Source: Pedobacter frigoris (GTDB lineage: Bacteria > Bacteroidota > Bacteroidia > Sphingobacteriales > Sphingobacteriaceae). Taken from it: a DNA stretch of 64,000 nucleotides. The notes beneath the pieces were generated by a model. The model was not told the origin of the DNA, ran no database searches, and saw only the letters and a program-made list of their open reading frames with translations. A program made the translations under genes and the position numbers. The DNA is taken from assembly GCF_005116445.1 (NCBI RefSeq), contig NZ_SWBQ01000001.1, forward strand, positions 310,001 to 374,000, read 5' to 3'. Shown here one piece after another: positions 28,179-38,056 of this stretch (the stretch's first letter is position 1; each line of letters begins with the position of its first letter).

Positions 28179-29756
28179 TTGAAAAAATCACTACTCATAA
28201 TTGTTCCTTTAATAGCCGTACTTGCATCCTGTAACTGGTTCAGGGATACTCCTGAAATTGGTTTGGTACTGTCAAAGCATTTTAATAGCAAACTCTATAA
28301 GAAGTTTGACACCACTGCGTATAATGTTGTTTTTAGGAAACGCCTGGATAGTTTAAAAGCTAAGTTTTCCAATCCCAATACCCTTACTAACTTTTATCAC
28401 AGCAATAACTTTGAACCTGTCCTGGTTACCAAATATTTTGTAGGGGGTGGTCTGGATACACTTTCTGCTTACATCAGCAGAAGTGAGGAACACGGTTTTA
28501 ATGCTGAATTATTCAGGAATCAGCAAATACAAAATCTACTTGCTGTAATGTCGGCCAATAAATTTAAGAAGATAGAAGAAGTGTATCCCGTGGTTGCAGA
28601 TCTGGAGCTGAATGCAGCGGAGGGATTAATCAAGTATAATAACTTCGTCTACTATGGGAGTATTAACCCACGTAAATTATTTAGCAGGTATTATGTGCCG
28701 GTAAAGAGACCAGACAGTTTAAGCGTTACCGCGGTTTTGGCTACAAAAGATATCCATAAGCTGCTGACTGACATACAGCCGAAGTCTGAGGGATATAAAA
28801 TATTGCAGAAACAATACCTCCATGCGGGCCATAATTCGAATGCTTTAAGTCCGGCTGTTAAGACCATTTTGGTGAATATGGAAAGGATGCGCTGGAAATT
28901 GCCAGAGCTTGGGGATGAATATGTAGCCGTAAATATTCCCGATTTTTCTCTCACCTGGTTTAATGGTAAGGATACAACAACACATATGAAGGTATGTGTA
29001 GGTGGGAAAAGAGAAAAGGATTATCTGGAAAAACAAAAGTTGTTTGCCAAATCGGGTAATCTGGACGATAAGCCTAAAAATCATGAAACCCCGATTTTGT
29101 ACAGCAAGTTAAATTCTATACAAGTAAATCCAGTGTGGAATATTCCGGTGAGTATTGCAAGAAGTGAAATTTACTGGATGGCCCGTAAAGACCCATACTA
29201 TCTTTCAAATAACAACATCAGGGTTTATTATAAAGGGAAGCAGGTTTATGATCCGGACACCATTCAGTGGAATAATTATTCCAGGGAAAAATTACCATTC
29301 CAATTTAAGCAAGGCTCTGGTGAAGATAATGCCCTTGGTAAGTTCAAATTTATATTCGACAACGGATCGAGCATCTATCTGCATGATACAAATAATAAGA
29401 GTGCGTTTGCAAAAGCCAATCGTGCAATCAGTCATGGGTGCGTTCGCGTAGAGCGGCCACTCGAGTTTGCCGAAAAGCTGGTTAAGGATAAATATCAGTA
29501 CGATCAGTTGAGGATGGAAGTGAATCTGCCACCGATAGATACCACTAAAATGGATGTGTATCGCAAAAAGCTGGCAAAAAAAGCCGATACAGTAAATATA
29601 TTTCAATTGAAGCCAAAGTGGTTTGGGGTTAAAAAACCTATTCCATTGATCATAAACTACGTTACAGCATGGTCTGATAAAGGAAATATCCAGTTTCGTC
29701 CGGATGTTTACGGTTTGGATGAAACTTTATGGGATGCGATGAGGAAATTCATGTAA
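28179..29756 (+). CDS. L,D-transpeptidase, YcbB-like lipoprotein
   Basis: 525 residues from a TTG start. The N terminus MKKSLLIIVPLIAVLASCNW ends in the lipobox LASC, so it should be a lipoprotein. A peptidoglycan-binding-like helical region precedes the YkuD catalytic domain, with the cysteine motif SHGCVRVERP near residue 420 and its histidine. The family makes 3-3 meso-diaminopimelate crosslinks in peptidoglycan. A perfect -7 box TAATTTTG lies at 28155-28162. The catalytic domain carries an insertion typical of YcbB types. Confidence 0.88.
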   Translation: MKKSLLIIVPLIAVLASCNWFRDTPEIGLVLSKHFNSKLYKKFDTTAYNVVFRKRLDSLKAKFSNPNTLTNFYHSNNFEPVLVTKYFVGGGLDTLSAYISRSEEHGFNAELFRNQQIQNLLAVMSANKFKKIEEVYPVVADLELNAAEGLIKYNNFVYYGSINPRKLFSRYYVPVKRPDSLSVTAVLATKDIHKLLTDIQPKSEGYKILQKQYLHAGHNSNALSPAVKTILVNMERMRWKLPELGDEYVAVNIPDFSLTWFNGKDTTTHMKVCVGGKREKDYLEKQKLFAKSGNLDDKPKNHETPILYSKLNSIQVNPVWNIPVSIARSEIYWMARKDPYYLSNNNIRVYYKGKQVYDPDTIQWNNYSREKLPFQFKQGSGEDNALGKFKFIFDNGSSIYLHDTNNKSAFAKANRAISHGCVRVERPLEFAEKLVKDKYQYDQLRMEVNLPPIDTTKMDVYRKKLAKKADTVNIFQLKPKWFGVKKPIPLIINYVTAWSDKGNIQFRPDVYGLDETLWDAMRKFM

Positions 29757-29777
29757 AAGTTCTACCTTTGGTTTTTA

Positions 29778-31823
29778 ATGAATTTCCTCTACCCAGGTTT
29801 TCTTTTAGCGCTGCTGGCAATAGCGATTCCTATTGCGATTCATCTATTCAATTTCCGAAAATTTAAGAAAGTATATTTCAGTAATGTACAGTTTCTGAAG
29901 GAGGCCAAAGAGCAGAATTCTTCCAGGGAAAAGCTGAAACATTTATTGATTCTATTTAGCCGTATCATGGCTATAGCATTTTTGGTGCTTGCCTTTGCGA
30001 GACCATTTATTCCTTCCGGAGCAAGTCACAATCCAGCTTTGAGAAATGTAGTAAGCATTTATATAGATAACTCCTACAGCATGGAAACTGTAAATAAGGA
30101 AGGGAGTTTGCTGGATGAGGCTAAACGTAAAGCCAGAGAAATAGCGGGGGGGTATGGACTAAACGATCAGTTTCAGCTCATTACTAATGATTTTGAAGGT
30201 AAACACCAGCGACTGGTCAATAAGGAAGAATTCATCAGGTTGCTTGATGAAGTGAAGATATCTGCATCTTCCAGAACTTTACAACAGGTCATCAACAGGC
30301 AACAAGCTGACCTTGCAGCCAACAGAAATCAGGTGAGTTATCTGTTGTCTGATTTTCAGAAGAGTTTTTCAGGTGTGAAGCCAATTTCAGTGAATAAAGA
30401 TGTGGGTTATAATTTTGTAAAGCTAAATGCAAATAGCCTGCCCAATATCGCGGTCGACAGTGTGTGGAGCATGTCTCCCGTGCATCAGCCAGGGACTGCT
30501 GAAAAAATTGTGCTGGTGTTGCATAATTACGGAGAAGAAGATGCTGCGGGTGTGCCGGTTAAGCTGACCGTTAATGGGCAGCAGAAAACAATCAGTAATG
30601 TGGCAGTGCCGGCAGGGAAATCTGTAAGAGATACTTTGAGTTTTAGCGGATTGAATGCAGGATGGCAAAAGGCTACACTGAGTATTAAAGATTACCCATT
30701 GACTTTTGATGATGAACTAAACTTTAGCTTTAAGGTGAATAATGAATTGAAGGTCTTGAACATCAAAGGAGATCCTTCTGAGAAATTTGTGAGGTCATTA
30801 TTTGCCGCCGATTCTTATTTTAGATTAACAGAAATGCCGGAGTCCAATATCAGGTATTCTGAATTTAGCGAATACAGCCAGATTGTATTGAGCGGATTAA
30901 AAGATCCGTCTTCCGGACTGGCGCAGCAGTTGAAAAGCTATGTTCAAAATGGCGGATCGGTGGTAGTTTTTCCGGACGTAAATGCAGGAGCGAATGTATA
31001 TAGTGTGTTCTTTACTGCTATGGGACTCCCTCCAGTACAGCAGTTGAACGCAGGTGCTCCGGTGACAAGTACGATTGACTTAAAAAACCCGGTATTTAAA
31101 GACGTGTTTGAGCAGGTACCTTCCAATATGGATTTGCCGGTGGTGAACAGGTATTTCAGTTATGTAAATCAAAACTCGAGTGTAAAACAGAGCATTCTTC
31201 AATTGCCCTTGGGTGCCTCTTTATTTGCAATGTATGGGATAGGAGCAGGAAAGGCTTATTTGTCGGCAGTCTCTCTTGATATTAAAGACAGTAACTTGCC
31301 AAGACATCCGGTATTTGTGCCGATGATGTACAAAATTGCTTTTGCGAGTGCTAAAGAACAACCATTGTATTATACTACGGGCAGCAGTGACCTTTTAGAA
31401 ACTGAAAAAGTATCGTTGCTGAAAAACCAATCTTTTAAACTGGTATCTGGCGATTTTGAGGTAATTCCGGAAATTAGACAAACTTCAGATAGGACCTTAC
31501 TTTATGTAGCAGATCAGATTAAAAAATCAGGGTTCTATGAGCTTAAAAAAGCCGATTCATCTTTGGCTGTAGTGGCATTTAATGATGATCGTACAGAGTC
31601 AGATATGCATTATACCACAGAGAATGAATTAAACACTCTTTTCGGAAAGCAAAAAGTGGAGATTTTTAATTCTAAAAAAGACGCACAGTCATTAAATATA
31701 CAAGCTAAAAATAACAGTACTGAGTTATGGAAACTTTGCATAATTTTAACACTTGTTTTTTTAGCTGCTGAAATACTATTGATCAGATTTTTTAATTATA
31801 AAAGAAACATAATAACATCATGA
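29778..31823 (+). CDS. BatA-domain membrane protein with VWA-like region
   Basis: 681 residues. The N terminus is the BatA double-transmembrane domain (MNFLYPGFLLALLAIAIPIA to FARPFIP, 1-78, with the typical HLFNFRKFKKVYFSNVQFL between the helices). A VWA-like segment follows (SIYIDNSYSMET), then beta-rich exported regions and a last membrane helix near 660. The MIDAS is degenerate: DxSxS reads DNSYS. Function is unknown. A -7 box TACCTTTG lies at 29763-29770. Its ATGA end overlaps the next start by 4 bases. Confidence 0.85.
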   Translation: MNFLYPGFLLALLAIAIPIAIHLFNFRKFKKVYFSNVQFLKEAKEQNSSREKLKHLLILFSRIMAIAFLVLAFARPFIPSGASHNPALRNVVSIYIDNSYSMETVNKEGSLLDEAKRKAREIAGGYGLNDQFQLITNDFEGKHQRLVNKEEFIRLLDEVKISASSRTLQQVINRQQADLAANRNQVSYLLSDFQKSFSGVKPISVNKDVGYNFVKLNANSLPNIAVDSVWSMSPVHQPGTAEKIVLVLHNYGEEDAAGVPVKLTVNGQQKTISNVAVPAGKSVRDTLSFSGLNAGWQKATLSIKDYPLTFDDELNFSFKVNNELKVLNIKGDPSEKFVRSLFAADSYFRLTEMPESNIRYSEFSEYSQIVLSGLKDPSSGLAQQLKSYVQNGGSVVVFPDVNAGANVYSVFFTAMGLPPVQQLNAGAPVTSTIDLKNPVFKDVFEQVPSNMDLPVVNRYFSYVNQNSSVKQSILQLPLGASLFAMYGIGAGKAYLSAVSLDIKDSNLPRHPVFVPMMYKIAFASAKEQPLYYTTGSSDLLETEKVSLLKNQSFKLVSGDFEVIPEIRQTSDRTLLYVADQIKKSGFYELKKADSSLAVVAFNDDRTESDMHYTTENELNTLFGKQKVEIFNSKKDAQSLNIQAKNNSTELWKLCIILTLVFLAAEILLIRFFNYKRNIITS

Positions 31824-33082
31824 ACCTTCTTATCACGGGCGTAACTATTGCCGATCCAAACAGCCAGTTCAATCAAAAGAAATGTGATGTACGTGTAGAA
31901 CAGGGAATCATCACTGCTATAGGTACAAATTTAAAGGCGGCTAAAGATGAGCAGGTATTTGATGGCTCGGGTTCTGTATTGTCGCCGGGTTTCTTTGATT
32001 TAAACTGCTCCATAGGTGATCCGGGTTTTGAAACTAAAGAAGATATTCAGACCGCAACAGCTGCTGCCAAAGCAGGAGGATTCACCGGAATTGCTGTTTT
32101 GCCAAATACCAAACCCGTAGTGCATTCTAAAGCTGAAGTGGAGTACATCATCAACAGAGCCAAAGGAAACCTGGTAGAGGTATTGCCAATTGGAGCCGTG
32201 AGTAGGGATATGGAAGGCAAGGAGCTGGCAGAACTATATGACATGCAGCAGGCGGGAGCAGTCGCATTTTCTGATGGAGGTAAATCCATTACAGATGATG
32301 GATTCATGAGCAGGGCATTACAGTACGCTAAAGGATTTAATGGTTTATTGATGGTTTATCCTGAAAACAGATCTATAGCTGGCAAGTCTCAGGTAAATGA
32401 GAGCAAAACGAGTGTATTGCTGGGAATGAAAGGTTTGCCGGCGCTTGCAGAAGAAATGCACATCAGCAGAGATATTTTCCTTGCGACTTACCACGATGCT
32501 CCGGTGCACATCAGTAATATTTCTACTTACGGTTCGGTAGCACTGATTAAAAAGGCTAAAAAGGATGGTATAAAAATCAGCTGCGATGTAGCAGCGCATC
32601 ATTTGGTGTTTACAGAAGAACTGTTGAACGATTTTGACAGCAATTACAAGGTAAAGCCACCTCTGCGCGCTAAATCAGATGTGAGGGCATTGCTCGCAGG
32701 CTTAAAAGACGGAACCATTGATGCGGTGGGTTCACAGCACCGTCCACATGAGATAGAACATAAGGATGTTGAATTTGAAATCGCGGCCTATGGGATTATC
32801 GCCTTGCAGACAGTTTTACCATTGCTGATTAAGGCTGGTCTGGATGCTGTACAGATTGCAGAGAAACTGGCCATCAATCCGCGTGCATTACTGGGATTAG
32901 AAGTTCCTGTGATACAGGAAGGCAGAGTTGCTAATTTTACAGTATATAATCCTTCGGAGGAATGGGTTTATGATTCAAAGAATAATTTTTCTAAATCGTC
33001 CAATTCACCATTATTAAATAAAAAGCTGACCGGCAAGGTTCAGTTGGTATATAACAACAAACAATTACAATCATATGGATAA
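31820..33082 (+). CDS. Dihydroorotase-like protein lacking catalytic residues
   Basis: 420 residues, amidohydrolase fold, with the dihydroorotase-like segments AKAGGFTGIAVLPNTKPVVH, CDVAAHHLVFTEELL and LAINPRALLGL. The metal-binding HxH of true dihydroorotases is replaced by NCSIGDPG near residue 60, and the catalytic DHAPH becomes SQHRPHE near 305. It is therefore probably a non-catalytic paralogue, like the pseudo-dihydroorotases that partner aspartate carbamoyltransferase elsewhere. It overlaps the BatA gene by 4 bases and the next gene by 8, in a tight operon. Confidence 0.82.
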   Translation: MNLLITGVTIADPNSQFNQKKCDVRVEQGIITAIGTNLKAAKDEQVFDGSGSVLSPGFFDLNCSIGDPGFETKEDIQTATAAAKAGGFTGIAVLPNTKPVVHSKAEVEYIINRAKGNLVEVLPIGAVSRDMEGKELAELYDMQQAGAVAFSDGGKSITDDGFMSRALQYAKGFNGLLMVYPENRSIAGKSQVNESKTSVLLGMKGLPALAEEMHISRDIFLATYHDAPVHISNISTYGSVALIKKAKKDGIKISCDVAAHHLVFTEELLNDFDSNYKVKPPLRAKSDVRALLAGLKDGTIDAVGSQHRPHEIEHKDVEFEIAAYGIIALQTVLPLLIKAGLDAVQIAEKLAINPRALLGLEVPVIQEGRVANFTVYNPSEEWVYDSKNNFSKSSNSPLLNKKLTGKVQLVYNNKQLQSYG

Positions 33083-33752
33083 TCAGGTAAAAGTTGCGCT
33101 GATCGCGGCATTGGATAAATTTGCTGCGGCGTCAGAAAAAGATTCTGTTCAGTTGGAAGAAAGCCTGGTAGAGGTTTTTAGTAAAGACCTTGGCTTTTTA
33201 GAAAAGGTAGAAGAGTTCGATGAGGTATTTGATGGCTATCCTGCTTTTGATGAATTGAGAGAAGTATTTTTTGATTTGCTGATGATCAATTTCTTCACTT
33301 CAGATGTGAAAAAACTGGAAGAGGATTACCTTGACTCAGAAGAATGGGAAAATATTGAGGAAGAGACGATAGACAGGGGAACTGAATTGCTGAATTTGCT
33401 GCTTTACATTAACGAATGTCATGATGAGAAGATCAAGCCTGAGTTGGGAGACTTCTTAAAAGAGTTTTTATTGGTTGAGGAAGATGAGTTTCAGGATGAG
33501 TTCCATATTTATGAAGATTTGATCAGTAACCAGCAACTGGTAGAGAGCAGCGTGGAGGACATTTGCAGTCATGCAGGTATGATTGAACTTGGTGAGGAAA
33601 TGGAAGAGTTGTTTGTGCCATTTATGGTGTTCTTTTATTCGCCGAAAGCTAATGATAAAGTAGTGGCTGAACTAGAAGAGTTTAGTGCGAATAAAGAATT
33701 TGATGTAGCAGTTTATACTTTGATTGCTAACTTTAATATTCAACAAAACTAA
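33075..33752 (+). CDS. Acidic protein of unknown function
   Basis: 225 residues, very acidic, predicted mostly helical, without signal peptide, membrane segment or recognised motif. Runs such as FLLVEEDEFQDEFHIYEDL show the Asp/Glu bias. It overlaps the dihydroorotase-like gene by 8 bases and is followed 6 bases later by the DUF4199 gene, so the four genes from 29778 form one operon. Confidence 0.7.
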   Translation: MDNQVKVALIAALDKFAAASEKDSVQLEESLVEVFSKDLGFLEKVEEFDEVFDGYPAFDELREVFFDLLMINFFTSDVKKLEEDYLDSEEWENIEEETIDRGTELLNLLLYINECHDEKIKPELGDFLKEFLLVEEDEFQDEFHIYEDLISNQQLVESSVEDICSHAGMIELGEEMEELFVPFMVFFYSPKANDKVVAELEEFSANKEFDVAVYTLIANFNIQQN

Positions 33753-33758
33753 TCTTAT

Positions 33759-34313
33759 ATGAGTATCGATATTAAAGAACCTGTAAAGAAGCCTAACATG
33801 CTGGCTTTTAAATGTGCGCTTATTTACGCCGCTTATTTTATTGCGATGACCTATCTTTTGAAGTATTTAGGGGTGACGAGCAATGATCCTTCCAAGATGT
33901 CCGTGGGAGAAAATGTCATCGCACAAGTGCTTACCTATGTGCCTTTCTTTTTAGCTATTGTTTATGTTCAGACAGAGTTCAAGAAAGCCTTAGGAGGATA
34001 TATTTCCTTTGGTAAAGCATTCTCTTCCGGTTTTACAGTTGCGGCTTACACTGGTTTATTTACAGCGTTGGCTTCATTGATTTATTTTAAAGTGTTAGAT
34101 CCGGCTTCTTATACCGAAATGATAGAAGCTATTCAAGCTAAGGCAGCAGATGCTAACAACGGCGCAGGTGCGGAAGGGTTTGAGAAGATGAGATCCTTCA
34201 TGGTGTACATGATTGTATTTGGGATCGCTGTAGGTTATACTTTTTATGGATTGGTAGTGAGTTTGATCTCAGCAGCAATCATTAAAAAGACGGCTCCTTT
34301 ATACGAAGATTAA
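33759..34313 (+). CDS. DUF4199 family membrane protein
   Basis: 184 residues with four hydrophobic segments (from 18, 52, 86 and 143). The FKKALGGYISFGKAFSSGF segment between helices 2 and 3 is the recognisable part of DUF4199. Function is unknown. It ends the operon at a good terminator. In related genomes I recall this gene lying directly before a glycosyltransferase like the one at 37.1 kb; here an opposed thioredoxin-domain gene lies in between. Confidence 0.82.
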   Translation: MSIDIKEPVKKPNMLAFKCALIYAAYFIAMTYLLKYLGVTSNDPSKMSVGENVIAQVLTYVPFFLAIVYVQTEFKKALGGYISFGKAFSSGFTVAAYTGLFTALASLIYFKVLDPASYTEMIEAIQAKAADANNGAGAEGFEKMRSFMVYMIVFGIAVGYTFYGLVVSLISAAIIKKTAPLYED

Positions 34314-34332
34314 AGATTTAGATTAGAATAAG

Positions 34333-34365
34333 GGATCACTCAAAATTGGGTGATCCTTTTTATTT
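34333..34365 (+). terminator. Terminator after the DUF4199 gene
   Basis: GGATCACTC (34333-34341) pairs with GGGTGATCC (34348-34356), one G-U, followed by TTTTTATTTT. Confidence 0.9.
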
Positions 34366-34672
34366 TGTAAATTTCTTCTTTAAATATGGTCTGATTAGTT
34401 ATCGAAATATTTCATGACCACGCAAGCGAATGCAGTATGTCTTTTAGCAGGTATTATGCGGTAGAAAAGCCAGCCCAGTTCTATACATGAGATAAATTGG
34501 AAGACATCCGGATCTCATTGGAAGAAGTAGATCATTAGAATGTGGAATTGTTTATAAAATTATCTAGGTATCAAACTTAAGAATGACTAAATTGTTATAT
34601 ACAAAGCAAGGGGCTAATTCCACTGAAAAAAAGTCCTGTGAGCGGGCGATCCGCGGAGGGCAGGCACAGCAT
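34366..34672. other. Intergenic region without a clear gene
   Basis: A coding-like run at about 34438-34537 is broken by a TGA and ends soon after; I cannot name it. At 34635-34670 a G+C-rich element contains nested inverted repeats (CTGTG/CACAG and GCGG/CCGC) unlike the surrounding A+T-rich DNA; it could be a small repeated palindrome. Confidence 0.35.
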
Positions 34673-34712
34673 AAAAAAGGGCTTGATGGATATCCATCAA
34701 GCCCTTTTTTTT
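34673..34712 (-). terminator. Terminator of the thioredoxin-domain gene
   Basis: A long perfect palindrome, AAAAAGGGCTTGATGG paired with its complement around GGATATCC, flanked by A and T runs; could also work on the other strand. Confidence 0.92.
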
Positions 34713-34727
34713 TAGATAAAATCAGGT

Positions 34728-37013
34728 TTAGTTCATTGAATAGATAGTGTTCAACTGCTTTAGTATGGCTTTCCAATCTTTTCCGAACTGTACATTCATC
34801 ATCTTTCCTTCAGGGGAGATCAGAATTTTGGAGGGGTATCCGGTGATTTTGTAATCGCGTTCCACTTTGTTATCAGACATCGCCACTGGAATGGAGTATT
34901 TGTTTTGGGCGATAAATGACTTTACTTTATTCTCCTGGTCGTTACAAGCGATACTCAGGAAGTTGTTGTCACCATGTTTACCTGCTGCCAGTTCCGTATA
35001 AAATTTATTGACCGAAGGCAATTCTTCTTTACATGGGCCACACCAGGTGCCCCAGAAATCCAGAATTAGCCATTTATTCTTATAGTCTGCCAGGGTATGC
35101 TCTTTGCCATCAATATTTTTAAGTTTAAAGTCTGGGGCGGCGTTCCATGAAGCCATTACATCCTGTATGAAGAAATATTTAAAATCTTTTCCGGGGAAAC
35201 GGTTCTTATAGATCTTCTGCATTTCCGGTAAATTTTCAGGATTGGCATTAATGTCAACCGCAATCAGTTTCAACGCTTGTTTTTCATTACCTGAGCTTAA
35301 TAGTTTGTCTATATATTCCTGGCGATAACTTTCCTTTGACTTAAGGAAGGTACGGTCATAGAAACTAATATGCGCTTTTTCATTATTTCCTTTAGGAGAG
35401 TAATCCGCCGCTTTGGCCAGGTACTGAAGCGCTTGTAGTGAATCTTTGCTTAGTGCCGACTGATATTTTAGATACCATGCATACGCAAGTATGTTCTGAT
35501 CCGCATAGCGACGTGGGTTTTTAGTGTCTGCAGTATATTTTTCAAGCTTTTTAATGGTATGGCTCAATAATGAATCAGCTTCGGCCCTTACTTCGGCTTT
35601 TACCAGTATACTGTGTAACAGCAATGCGTACCTGCCGCCATTTCCGCTTTGCATTTGCACATCTGACATTTTAATAAATTCTGCAGCATTTTTTATGAGC
35701 AGAGGGGTATTTTTCTTTTCCCTTTCGGCCATAACCCATAGGAAAAGAGAGTTTGCTTTCTGCTGGTAAATTGAGTCTTTGTCGTTCATGAATAATTTTA
35801 AAAGCTCATAAGCTTTTCCGGCAGAAGGGTTAGGTCGGTCGTCATAAGGAAGGAAACTTTGCGACATGGAATTCTGCAGCCAGTCGTAAAATGATTCTTC
35901 TTTATAAACGTACTTGCTCACATCGTAAGCAGATGCCGGGCCTTCGTTGTAGAGCGCCTCGCCCAGTTTATTGAAAAGATGGTGTGTTCCCTCTAAATAT
36001 TTGTTCGGGGTAAGTAAGAGCAGGCTGTCATATTTTTGGTAAGAATTTTTACTGCGCATTTGCTGAACCATTCCCAGCTTGCTAAGCATATAGTAGCGAT
36101 CTTTACTATATCTCTGATCGTAGGCTTCGAACGCTGACTGCACTTTTACAGAATCGTATCCCAGGTTATTTTTTATTGCTGTACTCCAATAGCTGAGCTT
36201 CACCGCCATGTTCGTCCAGGCTGTATCTAGCTGAGGTTTTGTAATGTCGGCGCTTATTTTTTGAGAAGACCTCACTCCACCACTGAACTTTGCCGGTAAG
36301 CCATCATCAATTTTACCGTATTTCATGTCTGTCTGTGAGTGCTGAATTAAGCCGGTAAGCGGATCAATAGCATATTTACCCTGTAAGCTATAACCACTTG
36401 TATCGGTTTTGGAGGCATTGAATATTATAGATTTGGCATTCTTGCTACCTAATTTAAATTTTGTGCCGGAATCTTTGTTTTGCCATTGCGGGCTTATTGC
36501 TAAACTTTTTTCTGGTAACAGAAAGAATAATCCTTGCATGGTACTTGTAAAACCTTTGTCGGCATTTTCGAGTAACTGCTTTTCTATCTCCGGTGTGAGA
36601 CTCCATGGCCTAATGGCAGTTTTCAAAGAAGACAGTACCCCATCTACACTGATTACTTTTCCTTTGGGATCTACTACTACAGTAAAAGGGTTGTTTAGCA
36701 TTGCGATAGGAAAGAGCACACCTGTCGAATTTAAGCTGGTATTATAAATAGAATCAGTATGTAAAATGGTTTTGTCACCCTTACGATCCTTAATGATTGC
36801 TTTCACCAGTTTGCAATCGAATACAGTATTGCCGGAAGCATTTTTACCCAGCGATCTAAAGGCATAAGTAAATTGCTCGTCGCTGGTGAAAGTTCCATGC
36901 TGAGTATTTCTTGTGGTAAATTCAAACTGCTTGTTTTTAGGCACATTTAATTGCTGTGCATAGGTGGTTGTTGCTGCTGTTAAGCCAAGAACCAATACGA
37001 GTAATTTCTTCAT
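34728..37013 (-). CDS. Large secreted protein with C-terminal TlpA-like thioredoxin domain
   Basis: 761 residues. A signal peptide (MKKLLVLVLGLTAATTTYAQ) precedes a large helical region of several hundred residues with TPR-like character, unrecognised. From about 625 a thioredoxin fold follows: FKLKNIDGKEHTLADYK, WLILDFWGTWCGPCKEELPS and ITGYPSKILISPEG with a cis-proline. WCGPC is the redox site. Such proteins are thought to reduce or oxidise exported proteins in the periplasm. The gene is opposed to both neighbours. Confidence 0.85.
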   Translation of the reverse strand: MKKLLVLVLGLTAATTTYAQQLNVPKNKQFEFTTRNTQHGTFTSDEQFTYAFRSLGKNASGNTVFDCKLVKAIIKDRKGDKTILHTDSIYNTSLNSTGVLFPIAMLNNPFTVVVDPKGKVISVDGVLSSLKTAIRPWSLTPEIEKQLLENADKGFTSTMQGLFFLLPEKSLAISPQWQNKDSGTKFKLGSKNAKSIIFNASKTDTSGYSLQGKYAIDPLTGLIQHSQTDMKYGKIDDGLPAKFSGGVRSSQKISADITKPQLDTAWTNMAVKLSYWSTAIKNNLGYDSVKVQSAFEAYDQRYSKDRYYMLSKLGMVQQMRSKNSYQKYDSLLLLTPNKYLEGTHHLFNKLGEALYNEGPASAYDVSKYVYKEESFYDWLQNSMSQSFLPYDDRPNPSAGKAYELLKLFMNDKDSIYQQKANSLFLWVMAEREKKNTPLLIKNAAEFIKMSDVQMQSGNGGRYALLLHSILVKAEVRAEADSLLSHTIKKLEKYTADTKNPRRYADQNILAYAWYLKYQSALSKDSLQALQYLAKAADYSPKGNNEKAHISFYDRTFLKSKESYRQEYIDKLLSSGNEKQALKLIAVDINANPENLPEMQKIYKNRFPGKDFKYFFIQDVMASWNAAPDFKLKNIDGKEHTLADYKNKWLILDFWGTWCGPCKEELPSVNKFYTELAAGKHGDNNFLSIACNDQENKVKSFIAQNKYSIPVAMSDNKVERDYKITGYPSKILISPEGKMMNVQFGKDWKAILKQLNTIYSMN

Positions 37014-37099
37014 GAGTTATCGTTAATGGGTTAAATATAAAGGAAAAATTGTCAGATTTTATATAAGTTTGCACATTGTTTAATTGCTTGTAATCGTAC

Positions 37100-38053
37100 A
37101 TGGATATTTCTGTTGTAATCCCGTTATATAATGAAGATGAGTCTTTACCGGAATTAACTGCCTGGATTGCAAAGGTTATGGAAGACCATAACTTTTCCTA
37201 TGAGGTTGTTTTTGTTGATGATGGAAGTACCGATAATTCCTGGGCTGTTATAGAACAGTTAAAGGAGCAATATGATGCTTTGAAAGCCATTAAATTCAGA
37301 AGGAACTACGGTAAAAGTGCTGCTTTAAACGTAGCGTTCGCCGCTGCGCAAGGTGATGTAGTCATCACCATGGATGCGGATTTACAAGATAGTCCTGATG
37401 AAATCCCTGAACTGTTCCGGAGAATAAAGGAAGAAAAATTTGATATTGTATCGGGCTGGAAGAAGAAACGCTACGATCCGATTACGAAGACCATACCCAC
37501 CAAACTGTTTAATGCTGCAACCAGGAAAATGTCCGGTATTCAACTGAACGACTTTAATTGTGGCTTAAAAGCATACCGCAATGATGTAGTAAAGACCATT
37601 GAGGTTTACGGGGAGATGCACCGTTATATTCCGGTGATTGCAAAATGGGCAGGATTTAAGAAGATCGGTGAACAGGTAGTAGAACACAGGGCCCGTAAAT
37701 ATGGGGTAACCAAGTTTGGTCTGAGCCGTTTTATCAATGGGTTTCTGGATCTGCTTTCTATATTTTTTGTAGGCAAGTTTGGAAAAAGACCGATGCACTT
37801 TTTTGGTTCATTGGGTGTATTGAGTTTTGTGATAGGTACTATAATGGCCTTGTGGTTAATTTTTGTAAAGCTTTATCACATCTCAATGAGTATTCCGTAT
37901 AAGAGGGATATTACAGAACAACCTTTGTTTTATATTGCCTTGGTAGCAATTATTTTGGGATCACAATTGTTTTTAACTGGTTTTGTGGCCGAATTGGTAA
38001 CCCGTAATGCGCCTGAAAGGAATCAATACCTGATAGAAAAGGAGATAGCTTAA
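37100..38053 (+). CDS. Family 2 glycosyltransferase, DPM1/GtrB-like
   Basis: 317 residues. ISVVIPLYNEDESLPEL, VDDGSTDNSW, RRNYGKSAALNVAF and MDADLQDSPDEIPEL (DAD metal site) form the GT-A catalytic domain. Two C-terminal membrane helices follow (about 237-260 and 275-300). Enzymes of this type load a sugar on to undecaprenyl phosphate at the inner membrane. A -7 box TAAGTTTG is at 37064-37071. It is followed 3 bases later by another glycosyltransferase. Confidence 0.9.
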   Translation: MDISVVIPLYNEDESLPELTAWIAKVMEDHNFSYEVVFVDDGSTDNSWAVIEQLKEQYDALKAIKFRRNYGKSAALNVAFAAAQGDVVITMDADLQDSPDEIPELFRRIKEEKFDIVSGWKKKRYDPITKTIPTKLFNAATRKMSGIQLNDFNCGLKAYRNDVVKTIEVYGEMHRYIPVIAKWAGFKKIGEQVVEHRARKYGVTKFGLSRFINGFLDLLSIFFVGKFGKRPMHFFGSLGVLSFVIGTIMALWLIFVKLYHISMSIPYKRDITEQPLFYIALVAIILGSQLFLTGFVAELVTRNAPERNQYLIEKEIA

Positions 38054-38056
38054 GCG

